Source: Tetragonia tetragonoides
Taxonomy: Eukaryota > Streptophyta > Magnoliopsida > Caryophyllales > Aizoaceae
Assembly: GCA_038025085.1 (NCBI GenBank)
Contig: CM076144.1
Span: 36,800,501 to 36,864,500 of the forward strand
DNA: 64,000 nucleotides
Direction of reading: 5' to 3'
The first letter of the stretch is position 1. Every line of letters begins with the position of its first letter. Shown here in pieces: positions 11,701 to 24,162 of this stretch. Under the pieces are notes generated by a model. It made no database searches. It was not told where the DNA came from and was given only the letters and a program-made list of their open reading frames with translations. The position numbers were made by a program, and so were the translations under genes.

Positions 11701-14238
11701 AGAGAATGATAGCCCAAATAAAAAATGAAAATATCAATAACGAACAAAAAGTTGAAACTGGAAGAAAAAAGAATGAAACTCAATTTGAGCTAACTGCCAA
11801 TCAGAGCTGGAGAAGACTAATAATTACTGCTTTTGCAGTACCTCTATATTATACTGTTTCAATGCCATATACCATTTTATTAAATGATTTATTTCGCAAA
11901 TTATTTTACACTACACAACATTCATAAAATAAACTTTCCAAGCATTGGTATCTTTCTTTCTTTGGAAAGGGGACATGTGTCACAGCAGAAGCAAATCTAT
12001 AACTGTTTAGAAATACGAACAAGCACAAATGAAAAGAACGTTAGTGATAAAGTTACACAAGCAAAATATACGTGATTTGGCTTACAGCTATGTCCACGGC
12101 CCTCTCCAAGGATTTTTTTTATTTTTTTTAGATAAGAAAAAGATTATATTAATGAAGGAAACACAATTACATCCTAAGAGGACAAGGAGTCCTCAAGAAG
12201 AATCTAGTTACAAATCCGCCCAATGTAGCATGACCTGTGTAATAGGATAGCTCCTAAAACACCCAACAGCTTCAGCCCACAAAGAGGCTAAGTATACTAC
12301 CCTATCCCACAACATATCAATAGTCAAAGAAATACCAGAAAAGATCCTAGCATTCTCTCTAGCCAAATACACCACAAGATTGCAAAGATAGCACATTTCC
12401 ACAACACTTTCTTCTTCTTCCCCCCTCCTAATGGCACTTGCATAATCTCCATAACAGTGCCTGGACAGCTCCACAGCGCACCCATAACATCAAATAGTCG
12501 GCCCCAAAAAGACGTGTCGAAGTCTCGCTGCTAGCCCGACAAAGCATACACACATCGGGGAACAATTCACTATCTGTAGTGATTGCAAATCTCACACAGC
12601 CCACTACTCCCAAGAACCCGAGGAACCTACACTCTCTCAAAGGATTTTAGCCTCTTAGGAGGACACTACGACACAGACCCAGACTAGGACTTTATATCTT
12701 TCACTTCTTGTGGATGCACAGATGCAACACAACTCCCTAGTTATAGAGGGTGGACAATACTAGCTGAATGCTTCTTCCATGCTCTAGAGTATTCTGCCAA
12801 CTGCTACAACTAACTCATAGGAATACCTAAAGATGAACAGGTTGGTGCAAGATGATTTCCCATGCACCGAGCTTGTTTTGCAGTGCCTTGAGCAGCCAAA
12901 TGATTCATGCGCATTTGACAATCTCCAGCAACTTCAATAGATACCACACCCAGCTTTTACAAAATGTTTAGCCGCGAAAATATAGTAGTTAGTGCTGCCA
13001 CTTTTACTCTTAGACCCTTAGCTTCAAATAAAGTGTCTAGGTGCATTAATTACACCCATTTCACTTTGTGAACTCATGGTGTTTGCACGTTTTTTCTTTT
13101 GATTCTTTTCTTTTCTTCTGTTTTATTTTCTTTTACTTATTTATTCATTTGAAAATTTTCAATGTCCTAACAATTTATTTATTTTTAGATAAGGTTCAAT
13201 GTCCTAACAATAACCACCCCCATTCCAATATCGACAACTGCCTATGAGCCACCTCAAAAAAAGTCACTTTCAAGAACTTCATAAAGTTCACACATCAGTC
13301 AAACCGCATTGTGTGTGACCTAAGACCTAAGACCTCATAATCATATCATATGGAAATATCAAGGAGTGAGTATTTTGGCCAATTTTCAAAAGTCTTTCTG
13401 AAGGGTGTCCATTGTCTGGCTGTGTAATTTTAACAAGTTATACATGGGATCAAGCAATGGACTGTTATGCACAGGTATTGTTTTCAAATCATTCCATCTC
13501 AAATAAGAAGAGGCAGAGGAGATTATTAGAGAGTCGTGACAGGGAAAGACTAGTTCCCCTCCCAACGGTTGAGGGAAATATGTGCCTATGACCCCACACA
13601 CAACTATGCTAGGGTCTCCATGCCTAGGCCGCCTTCTCTCTCAAGGCCTCAACAACCACAGCACTGCATAAACTAGTTGAAACTAATGTCGAACTGACTT
13701 CGGTTTTAGAAAAGCTAAGAAACACTTCACTTGGATCCTATCCTCCATTTGCATCTTGAATCAATATATCAGGCATATAACTGCTTCATCATTATTATTT
13801 TCCTTCATAAACATTGACAACTTGAAAAGGAAAGATAAACCTGTAGGCAGTAGCCATCATACAGCAGGAATAAGGAATGACAATCGTCCACATAAACTTG
13901 TAGGAACTAGGAAGTAGTCATTGCTTTTAGGCAATGAGTATAGATGCATGCTCACAGTGAGATTATGAGTAATGTGTCATTTCACACTTGGTACAACATA
14001 TTTCCAACATGTGTCATTTCACACATTTTGATCCTAAATGTCACTTCTGAATTAGTTCATTACTTCATTAGTTAGTTTCCATTGTCTACCAAACAAACCA
14101 AACGGGTATCACTATAAGCAACTATAAGCAAATTTTGCAAATTCTATCAGAATCCAGAAGAGTTCTTACATAATAGTAAGTCGGTGTCCTAATCGATTCA
14201 GAACTCCTAGAAGAACAGCAGCAGCAGCAACCTCCCAT
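8714..14238 (-). CDS. RHB1A: RHB1A-like RING-H2 E3 ubiquitin-protein ligase
   Basis: I rebuilt four coding exons on the minus strand: 14238-14170, 9577-9145, 8951-8842 and 8746-8714. All have GT-AG introns and compatible phases and give 214 residues. The start MGGCCCCCSS carries Gly2 and a cysteine cluster, suggesting N-myristoylation plus palmitoylation and hence membrane attachment. The middle is low-complexity and contains the family signature GLLVDTNLDTSIPD followed by PPPAPIPYD. Residues 162-203 are a complete RING-H2 finger, CX2C-X14-CXH-X2-H-X2-C-X10-CX2C, followed by a short acidic tail ending DDILND. This is the layout of plant RHB1A proteins, which are expected to recruit an E2 and ubiquitinate unknown substrates. 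The first exon lies 4.6 kb upstream of the second and would be missed by ORF calling alone. No lesions are seen. Confidence 0.9.
9578..14169 (-). other. 4.6 kb first coding intron of the RHB1A-like gene
   Basis: The intron runs from the donor after TACTATTAT (GTAAGA) to the acceptor TTTCTGCAG. It contains an A-rich block at 9780-9820, G-runs at 10361 and 11277-11290, and a truncated LINE at 12117-12633. The open frames inside show no conserved domain except the LINE fragment. Confidence 0.75.
12117..12633 (-). mobile_element. 5'-truncated LINE with target-site duplication
   Basis: The minus-strand frames encode the tail of a LINE reverse transcriptase. A zf-RVT-like segment (CMLCRASSETSTRLF) is followed by the typical C-terminal region (YLARENARIFSGISL). 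On the minus strand the copy ends in an A-rich tail, seen as T-runs at 12111-12130. It is flanked by near-identical 15-bp sequences, CTCTCCAAGGATTTT at 12102-12116 and CTCTCAAAGGATTTT at 12634-12648. That indicates target-primed insertion into the RHB1A intron. It is about 0.5 kb and non-functional. Confidence 0.75.
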
Positions 14239-14519
14239 TTCGTGTCACATATACTGTGTCATCCACCTGAAATTATCTCTATCTGGCACATTTCTTCCAC
14301 GATCCTGATAAAAATGATGTTTCCTCAGACACAAAGAAATTCAAATAATTCATTCAAACACACTGACGGAAAGAGAATGAGAAAAGGAGAAGCAAACAAT
14401 GCTATGCAACAATCATCAATACAGGAGGTAGAGGCATATAGGAAAGTTTTTCCAAAGTCATAAACACTGACTTTTGAAGAGGGTGGAATAATGGCCAGTT
14501 CCGCATCTACACATCAAAC

Positions 14520-14690
14520 AACAACAACAACATTACCCCAGTGCCTCCAAAGAGGCTTCCGCCTAGGCAGGGTAAGGGGGGGTCGGTTGTACGCAGCCTT
14601 ACCCCTGTGAGAGTCTCACAGAGAGGCTGTTTCCGTTTGACCCGAGATCCGAAGTGCGACGACCATCGGCAACTTCACAATAAATAAGAA
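14520..14690. repeat. SINE-like dispersed repeat
   Basis: The segment begins with an ACAACAACAACATT run and contains CCCCAGTGCC, GGCTTCCGCCTAGGC, TGTACGCAGCCTTACCCCTG and GAGAGGCTGTTTCC. I recall this combination from widespread plant short repeats related to Au-type SINEs. A fragment of the same repeat in the opposite orientation lies near 20650-20685. The family name is from memory, not from a search. Confidence 0.5.
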
Positions 14691-15368
14691 GTGCTGACAG
14701 TTCTATGAGCCATTTTGCTTTAGTCCATATATTCCAAAGCCAAAAAGTAGTGAAGCTTTTGGCCCCAATGGAAATGGTGGACATATCTACACATCACAAA
14801 GACTTAAATATAATTCAGACAGTATATGCCAACAGTAGCTAGCTTGGTAGTATTAGTCAATTCATACAAAACCATTAAATAATCAACTTTAATAGTCTAA
14901 TTCTAAATAGAGCCTCAGTCACTGAGCCATTATGAGCCCTTCGATTAGTCAGGATAAGACATTGTCCCGTTAGAATCCGGTCCATAGTTTTATTATGTGT
15001 TCCACATGGTATTAAGGCATGAGTAATATGATCATGTTAAAAATCTTTCACCAACTTACAACCTTGAGGTAAGCATACATGGCAAGCTTACTGCTTTCAT
15101 CCCAGTAACTCTTACATGCTCCAGATACCTGTTCCTCTCCCTGCCATCAACTTCAATACTTCATACCTACTATAATTTGCACGAGGGAGAGCCTCATGAG
15201 TCATGAGGTGCATTAGGCCAATGGGCATTGGTAAATGGTAATATAAATCCTACTTGGTTCAGTACTTCATGTTAAAACATTGAAATAATTACCAGTTGGT
15301 AAGTTGCAATGCGTAACTGTAACTAAAGTCTACATTTGCGTCAAATGTACTATTACGCCTTAGTACTA

Positions 15369-15623
15369 CTCCCTCCGTTTCCTTTTAAACTTCCTACTTG
15401 CTTTTTCACGGTCTCCAACGTGGCACTTTGACCATTAATATCTCTAAAATTATACAAGTAAAATTTATAAAAATTTGATATTACGAAAATACATTTCTAA
15501 AGGAATCTAATGCATATAATTTCAAATCACAACTCATAATGAATTTTTATATATTAACAGTCAAAGTTTACAAAGTTTGACCTCAAAAAAGCAAGTAGGA
15601 AGTTTAAAAGGAAACGGAGGGAG
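15369..15623. mobile_element. Stowaway-type MITE
   Basis: 255 bp with long inverted ends: left CTCCCTCCGTTTCCTTTTAA, right its reverse complement ending GGAAACGGAGGGAG. TA dinucleotides flank both sides (15367-15368 and 15624-15625). The CTCCCTCCG ends and TA target are diagnostic of Tc1/mariner-derived Stowaway MITEs. It sits in the 5' UTR intron of the RHB1A-like gene. Confidence 0.85.
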
Positions 15624-16775
15624 TATTAGTTTGAAATACACTTTATTTGTTCTAAGATCCAAGTGGTTGAAATATTCACCTCTTCCCCCAATTATAGTAG
15701 CTCGCCAATACTTAATACTATAACGATAAAAACTCTCATCATGTAAAATACCATCACATATGAATCAAAAAATATAGTTCTAATTAATGACTCCACTTAG
15801 AGCAAATAAACCTAATTCTCTCACCCCCTCACCCTCCAAACGCATATATCAACAAATTGAACTTTAAATTAACCAAATTTTGGTTCACAAGGCGATTGTT
15901 CAGTGATTTCACGATACAAGGCTAAAGATTATCCTAACTACTCAACCGCAATTGCTTGATTAGGTAATGACTTACTGGATTTTTTTTTTCTTTTGAAAGG
16001 GACTTACCGAAAATAATACTTAATAATTCTGTTCAAAATTAATTCGCAAACAATCAAATTCATAAATTTCTTATGAGAACTAATTGCATAACCTCAAGAC
16101 ACAAGTACATGAAAAACCACCATAAATTGAACTACAGAGCAAGTAGCATAGAGTAGTTAAAACAAACCACGACTTTCAGTCGCTCAGCTAATATAAATCA
16201 AACAAATATAGAAGCTTAAAAACCTAAGCAATAAGAACATAAATATCAAACTAAATCAAAAATTGCTCAAAAATAACAAAAATCAATCCAATACTACACT
16301 TAAAAAAGAACAAAATTCAACAAAACGGCAAATTTATCCAATCAATTAATGGATTGAAGAAAAATCAACGAAGTAGTTTCGATGACTACCTGAATTGATC
16401 GTATCGAAAAATTGTTGATGAGTATATCGATGACCTAAGTAATTTAGAGAGAGAAAATGAGTCGAAATATCGGCGCACTCAACTCATCAGCTGACGCTCT
16501 CAAAAGTATCGCTGTTGGTGAAGAGAGAGAGAGAGAGAGAGTTTGCGTGGAACAAAAATAAAAATAAATAAATGAATTAATACTGCGATATTCGAGAAAA
16601 GGAATTTGGGGGGTTGTTTTGTGAATTTTGTACGCGCTATAGAGTGTTGATGAAATAAGTACGCGCTACTGAGTCTAGTGACAGCTGTATGAGGATGTGT
16701 CAATTTTCTGGAAATTGGAATTACGGAAATTTGACTAGATGATACTATAAGTCCCATATAATTTGAACTTCTAGG

Positions 16776-17502
16776 TAGGGGTGTGCAGAAATTTCGGGTA
16801 CTTAATATAGAAATCGGAATTGGTTTAGAATCGGTGGATACGAAAATGGAACCGATTTAATGTATCTAATTCCAATTTCCAAAAATGAAAATCGGTACCA
16901 ACCAATTCCAATTTTGATTCCTAACTTCTCGGAATCAGAACCGATTGGATATCCAGTGTAAAACCAATTCTATGGAAAGATATTCTAATAAACTAACTTC
17001 CCATCGCCAGTATTCAATGTTCAGTAACTAAAGTTGCCAATATTCACTATTCCGTAACCAACAGAAGTGTGCTCTCAAATTTGAGGATCCTTGGAATTCC
17101 TTTGAAGAACATGCTGGTACATCAGTGAGTAAGTTGCCAAAATTTGGTGAAATAAAGCTAAGGGCAAAAGTAAAATGAGTAAAATAAGTCAGGTATCTGA
17201 GCACTGATCCATATTATGCAAACGTTGGCCAAACTAGCTAAATTAAGTTTGTGTATGCTGTTTTTTTTTTATTATTGAAATATATATTTTTAATTTTTTT
17301 AAATAACAAAAATATAGAATTTAATATGTATATGGGTACTCAAGAATCGGCGGATACCCAGTGGATCCAATTCCAATTCCTAAAACTCGGAACCGGCACC
17401 AACCAATTCTAATTCCAATTCCCACAATTTTGGAACCGGTGGATCCAATTCCAATTCCGGGTAGTACAATACCTGGTGGGTACCCCGTTACGCTCACTCC
17501 TA
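16776..17502. mobile_element. non-autonomous hAT element
   Basis: 727 bp. The ends are imperfect inverted repeats, TAGGGGTGTGC at the left and GCTCACTCCTA at the right. They are flanked by 8-bp target duplications with one mismatch, CTTCTAGG (16768-16775) and CTTCCAGG (17503-17510). The interior is made of reiterated ATTCCAATTCC/GGAACCGG motifs on both strands and does not code. It has the same ends and style as the element at 42178-42731. Confidence 0.8.
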
Positions 17503-17554
17503 CTTCCAGGTTGCTATCATTAACAAATCTCTTTGAATGAGTCTATATTAATGG

Positions 17555-19180
17555 AACTACGGATAATGATACATTCACCTATTGGGTTGGTTACTCATAT
17601 CTTATTATATCTATTTCTCTCCTTTATTTTCACAATCTCTATCTTCTATTTGACTCAGTGGGTGGCCAAGCGCTTCTGTTATAATGCACAGGAAGATCCA
17701 GTGCATTTTCTTGGCCTTTAGATCTTTCCCCCAAATCTCAGCCCTTTATTTATTTCATTCCTTTTTAACTTGTTACTTGTTGGCATATTGGCACAACAAG
17801 TCACCATATTATACACTTGGTTCCATCATGGTACACTATATATTTCACTTGGTGCATTAATTATGAAAAATCTAGATTAATTAGTTAAAATCACCATACT
17901 TTTACTTTTACTTTTACTTTACCTTTTGGTGCTCCACCAAAGTTCGCTTGGTACACCAGCTCTATTTTGCAAAATCTCCACATCATCAGTTCTACTCCAC
18001 CACAACAACAAAATACATCATTCACCATACTTTTACTTTTACTTCACCTTTTGGTGCTCCACCAAAGTTCACTTGGCACACAATCTCTATTTTGGCAAAA
18101 TTGCTCCATTTCATAAGTTCTACTCCACCCCAACAACGAAATACACCATTTACAATACTTTTACTCTTATTACTTCACCTTTTGGTGCTCCACGAAAGTT
18201 CATCAGGTACACCACCTCTATTTTGCAACTTACTCTATATCATCAAATTTACTCCGCCCCAACAATGAAATACACCAATTCACCATACTTTTATTTCACC
18301 TTACCATCTACCCAATTAAAAAAAGTTATCACTTACTCCATGTCTTCAAATTATTCACTCCAATTTATTATGAAAATACACCTTATAGGCAAATTTCTAC
18401 TCCAAAATGCAAGTCATATTTTCAATTTAAGAACTATTTCATTTGTTTTGGTCATTTTGGTCCACCATATGATTTTTGGGTGCACCAATTGATTTTGTTT
18501 TTCACTATTCCTTGTTTCCGGTTACCAAAACCGGCTACTACCCTTAAAAATACAATGTGCATGTCTTACACACAAAAATTTAATTCACCGGACCGTGCTG
18601 TGCAGCACAACAGAATTTGGCCATGGGTGGCCAACCCATTTGAATATTGGCCCTGTTTGGCAATTAGCTGGTGACATTATCTGTTGGTCGATGGGTTGTA
18701 TTGGTAGCTGATTTGACCGGCTGGTAACATTGGATGTCTGGAAAGAGATGTTTGGTAACATTGGCTGGTAACATTAGCTGGTTATATGTAAAATGACCTA
18801 TAAGGATATTCATAATGATTAAGGAATTTGATGGCATACAGGTAAATAATTGCAAGTCTTGGACTATCATGTCATTGGACTACATTAGTGCCACCAGCCA
18901 ATACCCATAAGCCAACCTTCTTGGCTTTTCAAAAGTTAGCTTGTGGGAACCCAAAAGCCAATCTCACAAACTAACATCCAAACACCAATATTGGATGGTG
19001 GACTGGTCAAACATCCAATTTTGCCAAAAGCCACCCCACAAGCCAACATCCAAACACCCCCTGTCTCTCCTACTTTAACTGCTACTTTTGAAAATAGAGG
19101 ATAGAGATTGTGAAAATAGAGGAAAGAGATAAAAACAATGGTGGCCAACTCAGTGGGTGGATGTATCATTCTCCATGGAC
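17555..19180. mobile_element. 1.6 kb terminal-inverted-repeat element with internal tandem repeats
   Basis: Sequence at 17565-17655 (AATGATACATTCACC, later TTTTCACAATCTCTATC) recurs in reverse complement at about 19085-19175 (GATAGAGATTGTGAAAA, later GTGGATGTATCATT). This gives arms of about 90 bp with imperfect match. Between them lie the tandem repeats at 17892-18300 and a segment at 18650-19060 with TGTTTGG-type ends that may be a nested MITE. No transposase is visible. The superfamily is undetermined. Confidence 0.5.
17892..18300. repeat. about 130-bp tandem repeat, three copies plus
   Basis: The landmark CACCATACTTTTA recurs at 17892, 18023, about 18151 (diverged) and 18281, so the period is 128-131 bp. 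Each unit also contains CTTTTGGTGCTCCACCAAAG. The long open frames here are only translations of this repeat and are not genes. Confidence 0.8.
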
Positions 19181-19639
19181 ATACGTTGACTACTGTTAAA
19201 CTTTTTTTGGTGCAGCGAACTTCTGTTAAACTTGATTGTGAAAAATCAATCAATAAATGTCACCTAAGCAAATGTCATAGAATGCGCCACCTATTATTAT
19301 AATTTATTTTTTTTAAGAAAATGTATAAAAAAGAAGGAACGTTGCAGTCTGAGCTACAACTGATTACTTAATACAGTAAGATTTTAGCATGCAAATTGAA
19401 TTTTATTAGAACTCAAACTATGCAACCTAAGATATGTACTTTGTATATATAATCAGGTTCAGCTTCCCCTTCCCCTCACATTATTTTTTCCGGGTTTCCT
19501 TTCTCCCTTTTCAAGATGTTTTCGTAGTAGTTTAAGAAAATTATTGACTTGAAATTCATCTTTTGCTGGTTTTAAAAATTATTGAATTGTTTTACAATAT
19601 CCAAGTCGTCAGGTAAAAGTAAACTTTATTTGTTATCGC

Positions 19640-19653
19640 GTCAATCAATCAAT

Positions 19654-19727
<74 letters not shown>

Positions 19728-22402
19728 GAGGCATATTTCGGGCGCAATGAGGCGTGCCACGTAGGCGAGAATTTTAAGAGCGCGCCACCTAAGCGAGGAT
19801 AAAGACAAAAAATAATTGATGTAAAATGTGTAGGAGTCTTAGCATCTTTATCGGTGTAAAATTAGATATTGATAAACCAATAGAATTTCAATAGGCTTAT
19901 AACATATCTTCGCCATATATTCAAAATCATGTATAACGTTTTCTACCCATCTCAAAAAATAACAGAAATTACACCATCATATTCGGATTGAAAAATACAT
20001 CAGAACGAGATGCATTTACAATATGTTTAGAACATATAAGTAAGAATTTTTCGGGAGCAACGAGGTGTGCCACCTAAGCAAAGAACATAGGATGCGCCAC
20101 CAAAGCAATAAAGTAATAAATAAAAATATTTTATTAAATCAAAACATTATAAATCAAAAAAAATACACTTGGTTAATCACAACTATCGCACGGGTTGGAG
20201 TAAATTGGATAAGATTAACATTCAAAAAAGAAAAAGAGAAGAAAGAGTATGATACAACTATAACAGTGCTAGGAATCTCTACGGGATACACATCCTAGCA
20301 TAGAGTTCTAATTGTTGTAAACAATGGTTGACTCAAAGCTAATATATAAACTCCAACCCAAAGCAGCCCAATCACCCTTCTTCCTCCTTAACCTTCTGAT
20401 TTGCTTTTCTATTATGATATTCATCTACCTCTATGATTCTTTTCTTTTTAGTAATTATTATTTTTAATCTATATATGCTTATGGTGCTAATTGATTATAT
20501 TACTTTTGTGTAGGCATGCATATTTTCTTCCTCCATCAATTGATATCTACGATCAAATACTTTCATATAAGGTAATTCCTCTAATTTATGTTCGTGGATC
20601 ACAACTACATGCTTTTTCATATTATTGGACAATATAGTCATGTTTTGATCCCCCCCTTACCGTACTGGGGTAATGTTGATGTTGATAGTCATGTTTTGAT
20701 CCAAACATTTTTGCCACTTTGACATATTTATATCCTGACGATCACCTTAAATTCAACTTGGAGAAGACTTTTGTGTAATGTAAGGTTATCTAATGTTTAA
20801 TGATACAATTTGATTGAAAAAAAAAATACGTTGTGTATCTTCTCTATATTGATAGTTAGTTGGAACTTAAAGTATACTGATCATATTCTAGATTAACATG
20901 ATGCAAAGGTCAAAAAAATAATAATTATATCTATTTTAAGGTATTTTTTTTCTCTATTTTATTTTACCAAGTTCATATTTTGGATGTCTCAATATATTAG
21001 AGCGCGCATAGAGTTCGCCACGTAGGTCGAATAATTAATTAATCAATATCTAATGGAGGACAAACATGTGCAAAAAGATAAAAATAAATAAAATTGCTTT
21101 TGAGTTATAATACTACTGCAACTCTACCTCCACGTCTCCCATCATCCTCAATGATAAGCAATTGGAAATCGGATTATGAAAAAAAGCGATTGAATTGTGC
21201 TAAATAGTTAGAGTTTTATTGGCGTCATAACTACTTTAACTTTGTCTAATATTCAAACTCGAATATAACTATCCTACACATCTTTAAAAATAATAATATT
21301 TACACCATCATATTCGTATAGAAAAGTACTTCGAAATGAGATGCATTTATAATTTGTTTACAATAAACTTGTAAGATTGTGTTACAATATTAATTTCCAT
21401 AAATAAATTTTAAATATGATATTTACTAATAAAAGAAAAACGAAAACAAAAAGACATATAAATTTGAACGCGTGCATCCCACGGGCATCGCACCACATAG
21501 GAATATCATCTAAGCAAGCAATTAAAAAAAAAAAATAAAGGTTAGGAAATGAAATATAGAGCTTGAGTTGTGATAGACCTCTAGAGTTTTATACGAGCTA
21601 TATCAGATCTCTGTCAAATATGTTTAAAAACAAATATAACTTTTTCTACATGTCTAAAAAATAATCTTTTAAATCATCATATTCGCATCGAAAAGTACCT
21701 TAAAACATTCATTTACAATATGTATAAGAAACATGTAAGATTGGCTTGAAAATAAATTTGAGCAAATATATTTTAAGTCCGTGCATAGCACAAGTTTGAT
21801 TACTAAGCTGCATCACCTAAGCAATTAGTCTCAACAAATTTTTTTTTAAAAGTAAGCCACATAAGCCACAAATATATTTTAGAATATTGAAAGAAAAAAA
21901 AAGAGTGGAGAATGCGATATATGCCTCTCCTCATGTTCACATTTCACCTTTTATTGATTCAAGGCTCTTGCGATATGATATATAGTGTTTGAACATCGAT
22001 CTAACAACGATTTAAAGTAACCCCTGATTGTATTTTAGGAGGATTATGATAACTAATATCTTTTTTTATTAAACGCCTCACATAATCACTTCTCCATTTT
22101 TTTTTTTGAACATTTTCTCACCCTTTATTCTCCCTATATCTCTTTGCTTTCAAGTTTTCTTATTTATTCTAGCAGATCTTGATAATCCAAGGGGTGTGAA
22201 AATAAAAGGAGATATCGACCTAAATTACTAAGGATAGCATGAAACTAGCATCACTATATAGCATGCATAATTATAATCAATTAGAAATTATTTATGATTT
22301 CTTTTTTTTTAAATAAGCATGTTAGTGTGCGTATTTTACCAAATGAATATTAATATACATACATTTCACTCGACTCGTGCAACGCACGGGCTTTAAAACT
22401 AG
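19640..22402 (+). mobile_element. non-autonomous Helitron material, probably nested copies
   Basis: The right boundary has a Helitron 3' end: the hairpin CGTGCAACGCACG, then GGGCTTTAAAACTAG ending at 22402 and followed by a host T. Similar hairpin-plus-CTRR ends appear internally near 21469-21497 and 21773-21805 (CCGTGCATAGCAC, then CTAA), suggesting several related copies. Recurrent GCGTGCCACGTAGGCGAG / GCGCCACCTAAGC blocks occur near 19750, 20065 and 21005. The 5' end is uncertain, near the TA repeat. No Rep/helicase is encoded. Confidence 0.6.
19659..19723. repeat. (TA)n microsatellite
   Basis: An uninterrupted TA run of roughly 65 bp at the presumed 5' edge of the Helitron material. Confidence 0.95.
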
Positions 22403-22670
22403 TTAAAGTTAAATTTTATGATTCTAAACATGTAACTATTTTCCTTAAGTACTATTGATTCTAGATTCTATACTCCACATCTCCAATAATGATATTGCAA
22501 TATTCTACTCTACATAATAGGAAATTTCATCAAGCTAATATTTGGTAAATCTCCAATACTTAAACTTAAACACACACCTCTCTCCCCTCTCACGCCTGTG
22601 CTTCTTCTCCATCATGGGTTCTACTATAGTTTTTTTCTATACTTTTTTTTTCTCATCCATTAATTCTCAC

Positions 22671-22900
22671 TATGAGCTTTCCGACGATACGGAAACCCTC
22701 ATTATCTCATGATATGCCGAATTGTCCCATTTGCAAAAAGCCGTGCAAAAACCAAAAACCAACACGCTCTTGACGCTCACATTGACTCTAACCATGGGAA
22801 TTTCAAGTATAAATGCCCGAAATGACAACTTAAATTCTCGACAAAAAGTGATCGCACTAATCATTATCCTGCGGCGTACCTTGTATTGTGTGTTTGATGA
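22671..22900 (+). pseudogene. possible GRF-type zinc-finger fragment
   Basis: A short frame from the ATG at 22672 reads MSFPTIRKPSLSHDMPNCPI and then CKKPCKNQKP. A neighbouring frame continues with SNHGNFKYKCPK. Together they resemble the Cys pattern of small plant GRF/zinc-knuckle ORFs often found in transposons, but a stop and a frame change separate the halves. The similarity is short. It could be chance. Confidence 0.25.
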
Positions 22901-24150
22901 TTGATATGTTGATTGAGAAGATATTGTGGGGTTTAGGGTTTTAGGTGTTGAGGGTTTGTTTGTTCCGGCATTGTTAGGGAATATTGTTATAGTTTCGACA
23001 ACTCTTTCAACGAACAACGAAAAGATCTTCAATACAACACGACAAGTAATAACATAACCTAACCTAACGTAGGTGATTCAGGTTTATGGTCTGTCTAAAA
23101 CTTGCTCGTTTATGTGGAGGAAAAAAATTAATATTATATATATATAGATAGGATTAGGTTCAGGTGCGAACCCTAACTAAAACCCTCAACCGTCGATCTC
23201 GAAATCAACGGCTGTGATCTTTTCTTCACTGGCGCGGTGGCAATTTCGTAATAAACTCGAACTTTGTTTAACCCAAAAAACAAAAAAAAACGAACAAGAC
23301 ACAAACGCTGCTACAGTTCTCTCTCTTTCCAACTTCCACGCCTACTTCATCGACCTCAGTCACCCGCTTTCTCTCTCATTCGCCATAAGATACAACAATC
23401 AAAGCTTTGATTTTGAATCAATAATTGTATCAGATCTGTTGATTTTTTCGGTTTGTGTTTGAGTGAAGAACCCTAGGTACAGAATTTTTATCTCTCCTCT
23501 CTATCTCCTTCATCCAAGGTTTCCACTCCACCCTCACCACTGTTTATCTCTCTTGGCGTAAGGTTCTCACTGTTTTCTCTGTCTTCGTCGACCGAAGGTA
23601 GCATCAAGTCAATCTATTATCTCTCTCCTAACTACATACATTCTAAAGAGGTATTTTTTGTTTTATATAATGGCTGATATTTGCTACAAATTTGTTCGAA
23701 ATTGCACTTGATTGTCTGTTTTTTTGTGTATTGAATAACTGTTTCTGAAATTATGAGTGATATTGCACTTCCATCTTTTTGTTTTATGAGTATTTTTGAG
23801 TGTGAATGATATATTGCCGAAATTTTGAGCCAAATTGCACTTCAATCTTGTGTTTTTGTGTATATTTGAGTTGTAGAATTCTAGGGAGGTGTGAGGGAAT
23901 TGATTGTTAGAACAAATTGACTCGAAATTGTGAGTGATTTTATGAACTGTTGAACAGAAGCATCTTGGGTATGAGATGGTGTAGTAGTGCTGATGGTTTT
24001 GGACCTTTGGCCGTGGCTTTGTTTGCATTGATTCTATGCAAACAAATTCATGATCTTGTAATCACGTATTAAAACACATGGAAATAATTTTTTATATAAA
24101 AGAAACGGAAGGACTTGGGATAAGGTCACTTAGCTTCTTCATCGTGAAGG
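22901..24150. other. no gene recognised
   Basis: AT-rich sequence with a short ATATATATAT block (23130-23147). It also has a segment at 23150-23225 (GGTTCAGGTGCGAACCC, then CTCAACCGTCGATC) that looks like an edge of a dispersed plant repeat, and a T-rich stretch with repeated TTTTTGTGTAT motifs. I cannot support a coding exon. Confidence 0.45.
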
Positions 24151-24162
24151 AAGCAGCGGTCT

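Larger units (their letters stand above)
14239..16545 (-). promoter_or_regulatory. 5' UTR exons and UTR intron of the RHB1A-like gene
   Basis: A leader segment at 14266-14239 follows an acceptor (ATTTCAG) and runs into the ATG. A donor (TTCAG then GTAGTC) at 16390 closes an upstream leader exon at about 16390-16540, so the UTR intron is about 2.1 kb. The leader exon begins in a CT-rich stretch (GA repeat on the plus strand, 16523-16541), common near plant transcription starts. No clear TATA box is seen. The UTR intron holds a SINE-like repeat and a Stowaway-type MITE. Confidence 0.5.

Noticed and set aside
17926..18492. 188-residue open frame with repeated peptide blocks
   Set aside because: It only translates the 130-bp tandem DNA repeat; the other frames are also open and no domain is present.
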